Shown in pieces: positions 30,017 through 38,221 of a DNA stretch of 64,000 bases; within the stretch, counting starts at the first letter, position 1, and each line of letters opens with the position of its first letter. The stretch is from Alloalcanivorax marinus. GTDB lineage: Bacteria; Pseudomonadota; Gammaproteobacteria; Pseudomonadales; Alcanivoracaceae. The notes below the pieces were generated by a model that was not told the origin of the DNA, made no database searches, and saw only the letters and a list, made by a program, of their open reading frames with translations. The position numbers and the translations under genes were made by a program. The stretch spans positions 62,001 to 126,000 of the forward strand of contig NZ_JADDOL010000002.1 of the NCBI RefSeq assembly GCF_016906305.1, given 5' to 3'.

Positions 30017-30077
30017 TCGCGGCCGAAGCCGCTCCTGCCAAACCCGCGATGGTGTGCAGGAGCGGCTTCAGCCGCGA
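30017..30077. repeat. REP-like palindrome (copy 3)
   Basis: Arms TCGCGGCCGAAGCCGCTCCTG (in two parts TCGCGGCCGAAGC, CGCTCCTG; 30017-30037) and the near-complement ending at 30077, loop of about 18 bases. It starts directly after the dolP stop (30016), between convergent dolP and the enolase-superfamily gene. Shares the CAGGAGCGGC / TAGGAGCGGC core with copies 1 and 2. Confidence 0.75.
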
Positions 30078-30093
30078 TTCGGGCAGGGATCGC

Positions 30094-31221
30094 TCAACCA
30101 GCCCGATACCGATCCAGGGCGTCCAAACCGTCCAGCGGCCCGATACCAGGGGCATCCCCCAGGCTGGCCATTCCCTCTTCCACCCGATTGAGCGCGCCGG
30201 CCAGTTCCGTGCGCAGCGGATTGGAGTTGGCGTCCACCTCCAGGGCCCCGTCACCGCCCACCGCCGCCAGCAGATGGCCCGAGGCCAGCAGGCCGATGCC
30301 GCCGCCCAGATAATGCGGGAAATAGCGCAGCCCGGCGTCGTTGATGGCCTTCGCCAGCGGCAGCCCGCGACTCAGACCGCCCCACTTGGCCACGTCCGGC
30401 TGCAGGATCGACAACGCGCCGCTGTCGATGGCCTCGCGGAAACGCTCCTCGCCCATCAGGTTCTCGCCGGCGGACACCGGAATGTCGGTGAGCGCCGCCA
30501 GCGCCCGCCAGTCGGACCAGGGCGCGGTGCACAGCAGCGGCTCCTCGATCCATTTCAGCCCCAGCCGATTCAGCGCCGGCAATTGCTCCCGGGCCTGCTC
30601 CAGGGTCCAGCCCTGGTTCACGTCCACCATCAACGAGGCCTGCTCACCCAGGGTGTCTCGCAGCGCCGCCAGGTTGGCCAGATCGCGCTCCGCGCCAAAG
30701 CCGATCTTCAGTTTGAAGCGGGTGTAGCCTTGCGCCGCCCGCGCCGCCGCCAGCCGCTCCGGGGCAGTGGGGTTGAGGCCGCTGGCGTACACCGGAATAC
30801 GGTCCGTGTCGCCGCCCAGGTAGCGCCACAGCGGCTGGCCGGCCCGGCGCGCGCACAGGTCCCACAGCGCCAGATCAATGCCGGACAGACACTGGGCGAA
30901 CGGCCCGGGCTCGGCGGATTGCAGCGCCAGCACGCGGGTGCCCGCCTCCAGGGCCTGGTAAGCCGCCGCCGGCGATTCGAACTCCCGGTCCACCAGTTGC
31001 GCGCGGAACACGCTCTCCACCAGCCGCGCCCGGTGCTCGGCGCCCACCATGGGGAAGTTGCACCAGATCTCGCCCCAGCCCTGATGGCCGTCCTGGTCGG
31101 TGACCCGCACCACCACCATGGGCCGGTCCAGCATGATGCCGAAGGACGTCTGCACCGGGGTGTCCAGGGGGCAGCGGTACACGAAGGTGTCGAGGGCGCG
31201 AACGGCGACCGGGTGGTTCAT
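30094..31221 (-). CDS. Enolase-superfamily enzyme, mandelate racemase subgroup
   Basis: 375 residues from the ATG at 31221, overlapping the GntR stop by 4 bases (ATGA). The barrel domain shows the superfamily residues: KxK (RFKLKIGFG), Asp (SLMVDVNQGW), Glu (LKWIEEPLL), Glu (PVSAGENLMG), then Asp (LQPDVAKWGG) and His (RYFPHYLGGGIG), the Asp-His pair of the mandelate racemase subgroup. It therefore should abstract a proton next to a carboxylate, as a racemase or a sugar-acid dehydratase. The substrate is unknown. It is probably induced with the divergent dehydrogenase/TRAP operon under GntR control. Confidence 0.85.
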   Translation of the reverse strand: MNHPVAVRALDTFVYRCPLDTPVQTSFGIMLDRPMVVVRVTDQDGHQGWGEIWCNFPMVGAEHRARLVESVFRAQLVDREFESPAAAYQALEAGTRVLALQSAEPGPFAQCLSGIDLALWDLCARRAGQPLWRYLGGDTDRIPVYASGLNPTAPERLAAARAAQGYTRFKLKIGFGAERDLANLAALRDTLGEQASLMVDVNQGWTLEQAREQLPALNRLGLKWIEEPLLCTAPWSDWRALAALTDIPVSAGENLMGEERFREAIDSGALSILQPDVAKWGGLSRGLPLAKAINDAGLRYFPHYLGGGIGLLASGHLLAAVGGDGALEVDANSNPLRTELAGALNRVEEGMASLGDAPGIGPLDGLDALDRYRAG

Positions 31222-31958
31222 GCTTTCAGGTCCATTTCCAGATGAATGTAGTCGCCGCGGTAGGTGGCCTCGGCGACGTAAATGATGGTGTTGTCGGCGT
31301 CCACCAGCACCCGTCGCACATTGGCGATCGGATCGCCCAGGGGCATGTCCAGCAGCCGCGCCACTTCCAGGTCCGCCTTGGCGATGGTGATGCTCTGCTT
31401 GGCCTGGGCCACGGTCAGGTCCAGGGACATCAGCACCGGCAGAATGATCTCGTCGCGGAAACGCTGCTCCGCTTTCTCGAACACCGTTTTTTCCAGGTAG
31501 ATGGAAATCACGCAGTACTTCACCCCCTGGCGGGCGTGCACCCGGCGCAGGTGGTGGTAGTGGGCCGCCGGGGTACCGTCGGCGTCGGTGAGGCGGGGCG
31601 GCGTGCTGGAATCGGAAATATTGGTGACCACCGGTGTGTCGCCGCGATAGGCCTCCACCAGCGCCTGCAGGGTGGTTTCCACCTTCACCGGATGCTCGCC
31701 GGCGCCGCCCTTGAGCACCAGGGTACCGACGCCGCGCTGCACCTGGATCAGCCCGGAACGGGCCAGCAACTGCAGGGCCTGGCGCACCGTCACCCGGGAC
31801 ACCGAGAACTCCTTCATCAACACTTCGATGGGCGGCAGCAGGCTCCCTTCCGCCCACACGCCCCGACCGATCCGATAGCGGATAATGTCCGCCACCTGTA
31901 CGTACAGCGGTATCGGGCTCCCGTTCAGCAGCCCGCGGTCATCGTTGTGATCAGCCAT
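31218..31958 (-). CDS. GntR-family transcriptional regulator (HutC/UTRA type)
   Basis: 246 residues from the ATG at 31958 (AAGGGAA ribosome-binding sequence; a longer frame is open upstream). N-terminal winged helix-turn-helix (PLYVQVADIIRYRIGRG, FSVSRVTVRQALQLLARSGLIQ) followed by a UTRA ligand-binding domain (EKAEQRFRDEIILPVL, IANVRRVLVD). It is the first gene of a two-gene unit with the enolase-superfamily gene and is divergent from the GMC-ALDH-TRAP operon, so it likely regulates both. The ligand is probably a pathway intermediate. Confidence 0.9.
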   Translation of the reverse strand: MADHNDDRGLLNGSPIPLYVQVADIIRYRIGRGVWAEGSLLPPIEVLMKEFSVSRVTVRQALQLLARSGLIQVQRGVGTLVLKGGAGEHPVKVETTLQALVEAYRGDTPVVTNISDSSTPPRLTDADGTPAAHYHHLRRVHARQGVKYCVISIYLEKTVFEKAEQRFRDEIILPVLMSLDLTVAQAKQSITIAKADLEVARLLDMPLGDPIANVRRVLVDADNTIIYVAEATYRGDYIHLEMDLKA

Positions 31959-31990
31959 CCATTCCCTTCCCTTCGCTTCCCGGCAAACGC

Positions 31991-32049
31991 TTGACAGGAA
32001 ACCTAGCATGTGGAAACGTTCGCATCAACTGATGTCCTAACATTAGGAC
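31991..32049. promoter_or_regulatory. Divergent promoter region with dyad GTCCTAA-CA-TTAGGAC
   Basis: Between the GntR gene and the GMC gene. Plus strand: TTGACA (31991-31996) could be a -35, though no good -10 follows at 17 bases. A 16-base dyad with perfect 7-base arms lies at 32034-32049, about 18 bases before the GMC ribosome-binding site. Its place in the divergent gap makes it the best candidate operator for the GntR regulator. Confidence 0.5.
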
Positions 32050-32079
32050 TTCATGACTTCTCACCGCAAGGAGTACACG

Positions 32080-33699
32080 GTGTCCGACAAACAATACGAC
32101 TACATCGTGGTGGGCGCCGGCTCGGCCGGCTGCATCGTCGCGAACCGGCTGTCCGCGAACCGCGACAACCGGGTGCTGTTGCTGGAAGCGGGCGGCTGGG
32201 ACCGCAATTTCTGGCTGCACTTTCCGGTGGGCTACTACCGCTCGATTTACGATACCCGGGTGGCCCGGCTGTTCGACACCGAACCCTCCGAGGGCAGCGG
32301 CGGGCGCAACATTGTCTGGCCCCGGGGCAAGGTGATCGGCGGTTCCAGCTCCATCAACGGGCTGATCTTCATTCGCGGCCAGCGCGAGGACTACGACAGT
32401 TGGGCCGCCCAGGGCGCCAGCGGCTGGTCCTATGACGAGGTGCTGCCCTACTTCCGCCGCCTGGAGCGTTACACGGGCACCGACCGGGGCGACGGCAGTC
32501 GCGGCGACCGGGGCGAACTGGAAGTCTCGGACATGCGCACCAACAACCCGGCCTGCCAGGCCTGGCTGCGCGCCGCCGGGGAATACGGCCTGCCCTTCAA
32601 CCCGGACATGAACAGCAGCGACACCCGGGGCGTGGGCCCCTATCAGCTGAGCCTCAAGGGCCGCTGGCGTTGCAGCTCCGCCAAGGCGTTCCTGACCCCG
32701 ATCAAGGACCGCCCCAACCTGACCATCGTCACCGAGGCCCCCGCCAACCGGGTGGTGTTCGAAGGCAACCGGGCGGTGGGCGTGGAATGGCGCCACAACG
32801 GCCAGGTGCATCGGGCCAGCGCCCGCCGCGAAGTGGTGCTGTGCGCCGGCGCCATCCAGACGCCGCAGCTGCTGCAGCTGTCCGGCGTGGGCCCCGCCGA
32901 GCTGCTGCGCCGGCACGGCATCGAACCGGTTCACGACGCGCCGGAGGTGGGCGCCAACCTGCAGGATCACTATCAGGTGCGCGCCATCTACCGTCTGAAG
33001 CGCAAGCTGTCCCTGAACACCGATGTGCGCAACCCCTTCAAGCTCGCCAGGATGGGCCTGGAATGGCTGCTGCGCGCCTCCGGCTCGCTGACCGTGGGCG
33101 CCGGCCAGGTGGGCGGCAGCGCCCGCACTTGCTACGCGGACGGCGACCGGCCGGATGTGCAGTTCAACGTGATGCCGCTGTCGGTGGACAAGCCCGGCAC
33201 GCCGTTGCACCGCTACCCCGGCTTTACCGCCTCCGTGTGGCAGTGCCACCCCCGCTCCCGGGGCCAGGTGCGGATCGCCTCCGCCGACCCGGAGGCGGCG
33301 CCGATCATCGAGCCCCGCTATTTCTCCGATCCCCATGACCGCAAGGTGATCGTGGAGGGCATGAAGATCCTTCGTGATATCGCCCGCCAGCCCGCGTTCC
33401 GCGATCTCTGGGACGTGGAGATGGAACCCGGCGAGCAGATCGACGGCGACGAGGCCCTGTGGGAGTCCGCCCGCCAGCGCGGCGGCACCGTGTTCCATTG
33501 CGTGGGCACCTGCCGCATGGGCAGCGACGACGGCGCCGTGGTGGACCCCCGTCTGCGCGTGCGCGGCGTGCAAGGCCTGCGCGTGGTGGACGCCTCGGTG
33601 ATGCCCCAGGTGACCTCCGCCAACACCAATGCGCCCTCGCTGATGATCGGCGAGAAAGGCGCGGCCCTGATTCTTGAAGACGCCAACCCGGAGTCCTGA
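32080..33699 (+). CDS. GMC-family FAD-dependent alcohol dehydrogenase (choline dehydrogenase-like)
   Basis: 539 residues if the GTG at 32080 is used; AAGGAG lies 6 bases before it. An in-frame ATG at 32053 has no such site. Rossmann motif YIVVGAGSAGCIVANRLS, GMC signature 1 (RGKVIGGSSSINGLIFIRG), signature 2 (GAIQTPQLLQLSGVGP), and the C-terminal catalytic His/Asn segment (VFHCVGTCRMG; SANTNAPSLMIGEKGA). Expected to oxidise a primary alcohol to an aldehyde, passing electrons to a quinone or other acceptor. Next to an aldehyde dehydrogenase and a TRAP importer; the substrate is not recognisable. Confidence 0.9.
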   Translation: MSDKQYDYIVVGAGSAGCIVANRLSANRDNRVLLLEAGGWDRNFWLHFPVGYYRSIYDTRVARLFDTEPSEGSGGRNIVWPRGKVIGGSSSINGLIFIRGQREDYDSWAAQGASGWSYDEVLPYFRRLERYTGTDRGDGSRGDRGELEVSDMRTNNPACQAWLRAAGEYGLPFNPDMNSSDTRGVGPYQLSLKGRWRCSSAKAFLTPIKDRPNLTIVTEAPANRVVFEGNRAVGVEWRHNGQVHRASARREVVLCAGAIQTPQLLQLSGVGPAELLRRHGIEPVHDAPEVGANLQDHYQVRAIYRLKRKLSLNTDVRNPFKLARMGLEWLLRASGSLTVGAGQVGGSARTCYADGDRPDVQFNVMPLSVDKPGTPLHRYPGFTASVWQCHPRSRGQVRIASADPEAAPIIEPRYFSDPHDRKVIVEGMKILRDIARQPAFRDLWDVEMEPGEQIDGDEALWESARQRGGTVFHCVGTCRMGSDDGAVVDPRLRVRGVQGLRVVDASVMPQVTSANTNAPSLMIGEKGAALILEDANPES

Positions 33700-33700
33700 C

Positions 33701-35125
33701 ATGAAATTCGATTACCGAGACCACCTCGGAGGGGGCACGCCCTTCCAAACCGTGAACCCGGCGCGCCCCGAGCAGGTGGTGGGCGGCTACGCGGAAGTGA
33801 GCGACCCCGGCGCCGTGGACCGTGTGCTCGATCGGGCCGCCGAGGCCCAGACCGAATGGGCCGGGGTGCCGCCGGTGGCGCGCGGCGACCGGCTGCTCGC
33901 CTTCCTCGACGAGGTGGTGGCGAACGTGGACCGCATCGCCGAAGCGATCACCCTGGAACAGGGCAAGCCCCTTAACGAGGCGCGCAACGAAATCCTCAAG
34001 GGCTGCGCCGAAGGCCGCTTCATGGCCGGCGAGGCCGCCCGCCAGCAATTGCAGACCACCGCCGCCGCCCGTCCCCGTGTGCGCAATCTGATCCTGCGCC
34101 GGCCGCGCGGCACCCTGCTGGCCATCTGCCCCTGGAATTTCCCGGCGATGACGCCGCTGCGCAAACTGTGCCCGGCGGTCGCCTTCGGCAACGCGCTGGT
34201 GATCAAACCGTCCCAGTTCACCCCGGCGGCGGCCTTCCTGCTGGCGGACATCGCCGAACGGCACTTCCCCGCCGGTCTGGTGCAGGTGCTGCCCTGCGGC
34301 GGCGCCTTCGCCAGCCAGCTCACCGCCGCCGGCCGTTTCGACGGGGTCAGCTTCACCGGTTCGGTGGCGGTGGGCCGCAAGGTCGGCCTGGCCGCCGCCG
34401 AGGGCCTGGTGCCCGCGCAACTGGAACTGGGCGGCAAGAACGGCGTGATCATCAATGACAGCGCCGACCTGGACGGTTGCCTGGATCAGGTGTTCGGCGC
34501 CGCCTTCCAGACCGGCGGCCAGCGCTGCACCAGCCTCAGCCGGGTGATCGTGCATCGTGACTTGCACGCGGCCGTGGTCCGGGGGCTGACCGAACGGGCC
34601 CGCGGCCTGCGGCTGGGCGATGGCCTGGACGATGGCACCACCCTGGGCCCGCTGTGCAACGGCGCCCATTTCGACAGCGTCAAAACGCTGACCGCCCGGG
34701 CGGTGGACGAAGGCGCCCGTCTGGTGACCGGCGGCGAGCCGGTGACGGTCCCCGGCTGCGAGGGCGGTTATTTCTTCGCGCCCACCCTGCTGGACCAGGC
34801 CGGCGCGTCCGACACCGCCAGCCGCCAGGAAATCTTCGGCCCGGTGCTGTCGGTGCTGCCCTACGACGACGCCGACCAGGCGCTGACGATTCTCAACGAC
34901 ACCGAATACGGGCTCACCTCCAGCCTGTTCTCGGACTCCCATGCGCTGATCCAGCGCTTCCTGGACGAAAGCCGCAACGGAATGCTGCACGTGAACAACG
35001 GCACGGTGCCGGACGTGAACATGCCGTTCGGCGGCATGAAGCACTCCGGGCTGGGCGCGTACTCCGTGGGCGCCTCCGCGTCCGCGTTCTACACCATCGA
35101 GCAGGCCGCCTATCTGGCCTGGTAA
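33701..35125 (+). CDS. NAD(P)-dependent aldehyde dehydrogenase
   Basis: 474 residues from the ATG at 33701, one base after the GMC stop. ALDH family: catalytic Glu in PAQLELGGKNGVI, catalytic Cys in QTGGQRCTSLSR, cofactor-binding CPWNFPAMTPLRKL and FTGSVAVGRK. Likely oxidises the aldehyde made by the preceding GMC enzyme to an acid. The family is closest in style to succinate-semialdehyde or glycolaldehyde/lactaldehyde dehydrogenases, but exact specificity cannot be told from motifs. Confidence 0.9.
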   Translation: MKFDYRDHLGGGTPFQTVNPARPEQVVGGYAEVSDPGAVDRVLDRAAEAQTEWAGVPPVARGDRLLAFLDEVVANVDRIAEAITLEQGKPLNEARNEILKGCAEGRFMAGEAARQQLQTTAAARPRVRNLILRRPRGTLLAICPWNFPAMTPLRKLCPAVAFGNALVIKPSQFTPAAAFLLADIAERHFPAGLVQVLPCGGAFASQLTAAGRFDGVSFTGSVAVGRKVGLAAAEGLVPAQLELGGKNGVIINDSADLDGCLDQVFGAAFQTGGQRCTSLSRVIVHRDLHAAVVRGLTERARGLRLGDGLDDGTTLGPLCNGAHFDSVKTLTARAVDEGARLVTGGEPVTVPGCEGGYFFAPTLLDQAGASDTASRQEIFGPVLSVLPYDDADQALTILNDTEYGLTSSLFSDSHALIQRFLDESRNGMLHVNNGTVPDVNMPFGGMKHSGLGAYSVGASASAFYTIEQAAYLAW

Positions 35126-35146
35126 AAAAACGACAGGGTGATAATC

Positions 35147-36202
35147 ATGAAAACAATCGCCAAACTGGCCCTACTCGCCACCGTTTTGTGGACCACCACG
35201 GTGGCCGCCGACACGCCCAATCCGTTCGACTACCGGTCGGTGCCCAAGGAAGGCGACCAGATCACCATGCGTCTGGCCCATTCACTGAACATGGAGTGGA
35301 GCTCCCAGACCGTGGCGCTGAAGCGCTTCGCGGAGCTGGTCGCGATCTACACCGACAACCGCATCCGGCCGGTGATCTTTCCGGGCTCGCAGCTCGGCAG
35401 CGAAAAGGAAATGCTGCAGCAGGCCCGCCAGGGCGTGATTCAGGTGACGCTGCCGGCCACCAACAACATGGCCCAGGTGGCGCCCAGCCTGAACGTGCTG
35501 CTGCTGCCCTATCTGACCCAGAGCACGGAAGAGTCGAACTACCTGCTGGACCACATCACGCCGGTGTTGCAGCCGCGGGTCATCGAGGAAGCGGGGGTGC
35601 GCATCATCGGCTGGGAGAACACCGGCTGGCGGCATTTCTTCTACAACGCGCCCGAGCCCATTGAAACGCCGGCGGATCTGGCACCGCTGAAAATGCGCGT
35701 GCCGCCCAACGCGATCATGCTCGGCACCTACAAATCCTGGAACGCCTCGCCGGCGCCGATCGCCTGGAATGAGCTCTACAGTGCCCTGCAACAAGGCGTG
35801 GTGGAAGGCGGCGACAGCCCGGTCAGCGACATCATCGGCATGAAATTCGACGAGGTGATCAGCCGCATCTCCCGATTGCACTACACCATCCTCACCCATC
35901 CCATCGTGGTCTCCGAGCGCTGGTTCCAGGATCTGGACCCGGAGCTGCAGGAGGCGGTGCTGCGCGCCGGCCGGGAAACCACGGAGTACGTGCGCTGGTG
36001 GCAGCCGCTGGATGAAGCCCGCTGGTGGAAGCTGGCGGAGGAGGCCGGCGTCAAAATCGACGACATCAAGGACGAAACGCCGTGGGCGGAGAAAGCCCGC
36101 GCCGCCTGGCCGAACTACTACCCCCTGATCGGCAAGGACGGCGAGGCACTCGCCGATAAAGCGCTGGAAATCCTGGAAGCCTACAAAGCCAACCAACAAT
36201 AA
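35147..36202 (+). CDS. TRAP transporter periplasmic substrate-binding protein
   Basis: 351 residues from the ATG at 35147 (a GTG 9 bases upstream is in frame but overlaps the ribosome-binding GGGTGAT). Signal peptide of about 24 residues (IAKLALLATVLWTTTVAADT). DctP family: MRLAHSLNMEWSSQTVALKRF, FPGSQLGSEKEMLQQ, LKMRVPPNAIM and VVEGGDSPVSDI. The Arg of KMRVP normally binds the substrate carboxylate, so an organic acid ligand is likely. First of three genes encoding a full TRAP system. Confidence 0.92.
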   Translation: MKTIAKLALLATVLWTTTVAADTPNPFDYRSVPKEGDQITMRLAHSLNMEWSSQTVALKRFAELVAIYTDNRIRPVIFPGSQLGSEKEMLQQARQGVIQVTLPATNNMAQVAPSLNVLLLPYLTQSTEESNYLLDHITPVLQPRVIEEAGVRIIGWENTGWRHFFYNAPEPIETPADLAPLKMRVPPNAIMLGTYKSWNASPAPIAWNELYSALQQGVVEGGDSPVSDIIGMKFDEVISRISRLHYTILTHPIVVSERWFQDLDPELQEAVLRAGRETTEYVRWWQPLDEARWWKLAEEAGVKIDDIKDETPWAEKARAAWPNYYPLIGKDGEALADKALEILEAYKANQQ

Positions 36203-36254
36203 AACCATCCGCCCGAGGCCGGGACGGCCCGCGTCGTCCCGATGGGAGAAAAAC

Positions 36255-36728
36255 ATGTACAACTTGCTGAGAAAGTCCCAACTGGCGCTGTGTCATCTGT
36301 TGCTGTCGGGCATGGTGCTGGCCCTGTTGCTGCAGATTTTCGGACGCAGCTTCAATGCCGGCCTGGAATGGACCGAGGAACTGTCCCGGTTCGCCTTTAT
36401 CTCCTTCGTCTTTATCAGCGCCAGCTATTCGGCGCTGACCCGATCCGATCTGCGCATCGGCGTGTTTTCCGACTGGCTGGGCCGGCGTCTGGGCCGCGGC
36501 CTGGTGGAAGGCATCACCACCGCCCTGCTGCTGCTGTTCGATGTGCTGATGATCATCTACTGCTTCCGCAACGTGATCGACGGCATCAAGTATCCCAGCG
36601 TGTCTCCGGTGCTCGGTTTCAATACCAACTACCTGTTCGTGGTGTTGATTCTGGCCTTCGTGCTGTCCGCGCTGAGCCGCCTGGTCGGGCCCAACGCCCG
36701 CGGCGAGGCCGGGGAGGGTCTGGCATGA
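36255..36728 (+). CDS. TRAP transporter small membrane subunit (DctQ type)
   Basis: 157 residues with four predicted transmembrane helices. The region FNAGLEWTEELSRFAFISFVF is typical of DctQ proteins, seen here as GLEWTEELSRFAFI. It pairs with the large subunit to form the membrane part of the Na+-driven TRAP importer. Its last codons overlap the next gene by 4 bases (ATGA). Confidence 0.9.
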   Translation: MYNLLRKSQLALCHLLLSGMVLALLLQIFGRSFNAGLEWTEELSRFAFISFVFISASYSALTRSDLRIGVFSDWLGRRLGRGLVEGITTALLLLFDVLMIIYCFRNVIDGIKYPSVSPVLGFNTNYLFVVLILAFVLSALSRLVGPNARGEAGEGLA

Positions 36729-38026
36729 CCTCCGTACAGTGGGTACTGATTATCATGCTGCCGGCGCTGCTGCTGCTCGGCGTGCCGATCTACGCGGCGC
36801 TGGGCCTGACCGGCTTCGCCGCCGCCTGGTTCCTGGGCGCCGATCTGGTGTTCGCCGCGCAGAGCATCTTCAATGGCGTGGACAACTTCGCGCTGCTGGC
36901 CATTCCGGCCTTTATTCTGGCCGGCAACATCATGGAAAAGGGCGGGCTGACCCACGACATCATCCGCATCTTCCGACGCATGTTCGGGCACGTTCCCGGC
37001 AGCCTGGGGATGGTGACGATTCTGTCGTGCATGTTCTTCGCCGCCATCTCCGGCTCCGGCCCGGGCACCGTGGCGGCCATCGGCTCGATCATGATTCCGT
37101 CCATGGTGCGCTACGGCTACCCGGCGCCCTACGCCGCCTCGGTCACCGCCACCGGCGGCACCCTGGGCATTCTGATTCCGCCCAGTAACCCGATGATCAT
37201 TTACGCCATCATCGCCAACGTCTCCATCGCCGACGTGTTCGCCGCCGGCCTGCTGCCCGGCCTTTTGATGGGCGTGGTGCTGGTGTTCACCGCCTATGTG
37301 CTGGCCAAACGTTCCGGCGCCGTGGTCAACCCGGTACACGAACAGGAGGACGAGAACGAAAGCCTGGGATCACTGATCTGGCACGCCAAGTTCGCCCTGT
37401 TCCTGCCGGTGCTGATTCTCGGCGGCATTTACTCCGGCCTGTTCACGCCGGTGGAAGCCTCGGTGGTGGCGGTGTTCTACGCGCTGGTGGTGGCCCGCTT
37501 CGTGTACCGGCAACTGGACGCCCGGGCCCTCCACGAAGCCTTCGAACAGACCCATCGCATCTCCGGCGCGCTGATGATCGTGGTGGCCTGCTCGGCGCTG
37601 CTGGCCAAGGTGATCACCCTGGAAACCATTCCCCAGCAGATTTCCGCGGCCATGTCCGGCGTGTCCACCAACCCGCTGGTGATCCTGCTGTGGATCAACG
37701 TGTTCCTGATTCTGGTGGGCACCTTCATGGAAACCATGTCGGCGATCATCATTCTGGCGCCGATCCTGGTGCCGCTGGTCACCGCCTTCGGCATCAACCC
37801 GGTGCATTTCGGCATCATCCTGGTGACCAATATCCAGATCGCCTTCCTGACGCCGCCACTGGGGGTCAACCTGTTCGTGTCCAGTCAGATATCCGGGGTA
37901 CCGGTGGAGAAAATCATTCGCAGCATCTGGCCGTTCCTGGTGGCCCTGCTGGGGGTGCTGGCGCTGGTGACCCTGTTCCCGCAGGTCAGCCTGTGGCTGC
38001 CCGACCTGCTCAGATCCTTGCGCTGA
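36725..38026 (+). CDS. TRAP transporter large permease subunit (DctM type)
   Basis: 433 residues from the ATG at 36725, about 12 transmembrane helices. Ion-transporter superfamily motifs: ALLAIPAFILAGNIMEKGG, AISGSGPGTVAAIGSIM, GTLGILIPPSNPMIIYA and the C-terminal TPPLGVNLFVSS. Carries the substrate across the inner membrane with Na+. Last gene of the GMC-ALDH-TRAP operon, followed by a clear terminator. Confidence 0.94.
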   Translation: MTSVQWVLIIMLPALLLLGVPIYAALGLTGFAAAWFLGADLVFAAQSIFNGVDNFALLAIPAFILAGNIMEKGGLTHDIIRIFRRMFGHVPGSLGMVTILSCMFFAAISGSGPGTVAAIGSIMIPSMVRYGYPAPYAASVTATGGTLGILIPPSNPMIIYAIIANVSIADVFAAGLLPGLLMGVVLVFTAYVLAKRSGAVVNPVHEQEDENESLGSLIWHAKFALFLPVLILGGIYSGLFTPVEASVVAVFYALVVARFVYRQLDARALHEAFEQTHRISGALMIVVACSALLAKVITLETIPQQISAAMSGVSTNPLVILLWINVFLILVGTFMETMSAIIILAPILVPLVTAFGINPVHFGIILVTNIQIAFLTPPLGVNLFVSSQISGVPVEKIIRSIWPFLVALLGVLALVTLFPQVSLWLPDLLRSLR

Positions 38027-38035
38027 GTTCTTTTC

Positions 38036-38063
38036 GACCCGCCTCCCCGGCGGGTCTTTTTTT
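38036..38063 (+). terminator. Rho-independent terminator of the TRAP operon
   Basis: GACCCGCC, loop TCCCC, GGCGGGTC followed by seven T. Ten bases after the dctM-type stop. Textbook form. Confidence 0.93.
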
Positions 38064-38097
38064 ATCCGTGCTCGAAACCGCCCGCCGGCACATCGAA

Positions 38098-38204
38098 GCG
38101 GGTCTGTGTTACGCCCTTCCGGGACCCTTGAGAACAGGACGTTCGAAAGGGAGCCTACATGGACGTACTTGCGGCGTTCCCGGAAGGGCGTAACACAGAC
38201 CCGC
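38098..38204. repeat. Long inverted-repeat element, 27-base perfect arms
   Basis: Arms at 38098-38124 and 38178-38204 are perfect complements over 27 bases (begin GCGGGTCTGTGTTACGCC). The 53-base centre contains GGGAGCCTACATGGACG and TACTTGCGGCG, phrases I recognise from dispersed intergenic repeats of marine gammaproteobacteria. No transposase or sensible frame inside. It lies between two convergent genes. It could be a non-autonomous mobile or structured repeat; only one copy is in this window. Confidence 0.75.
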
Positions 38205-38221
38205 GGCCCCGATGGAGGGTC

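Noticed and set aside
30094-31857. 587-codon frame extending the enolase-superfamily gene upstream
   Set aside because: The extra 212 codons are an off-frame reading of the GntR gene; the ATG at 31221 fits the family start.
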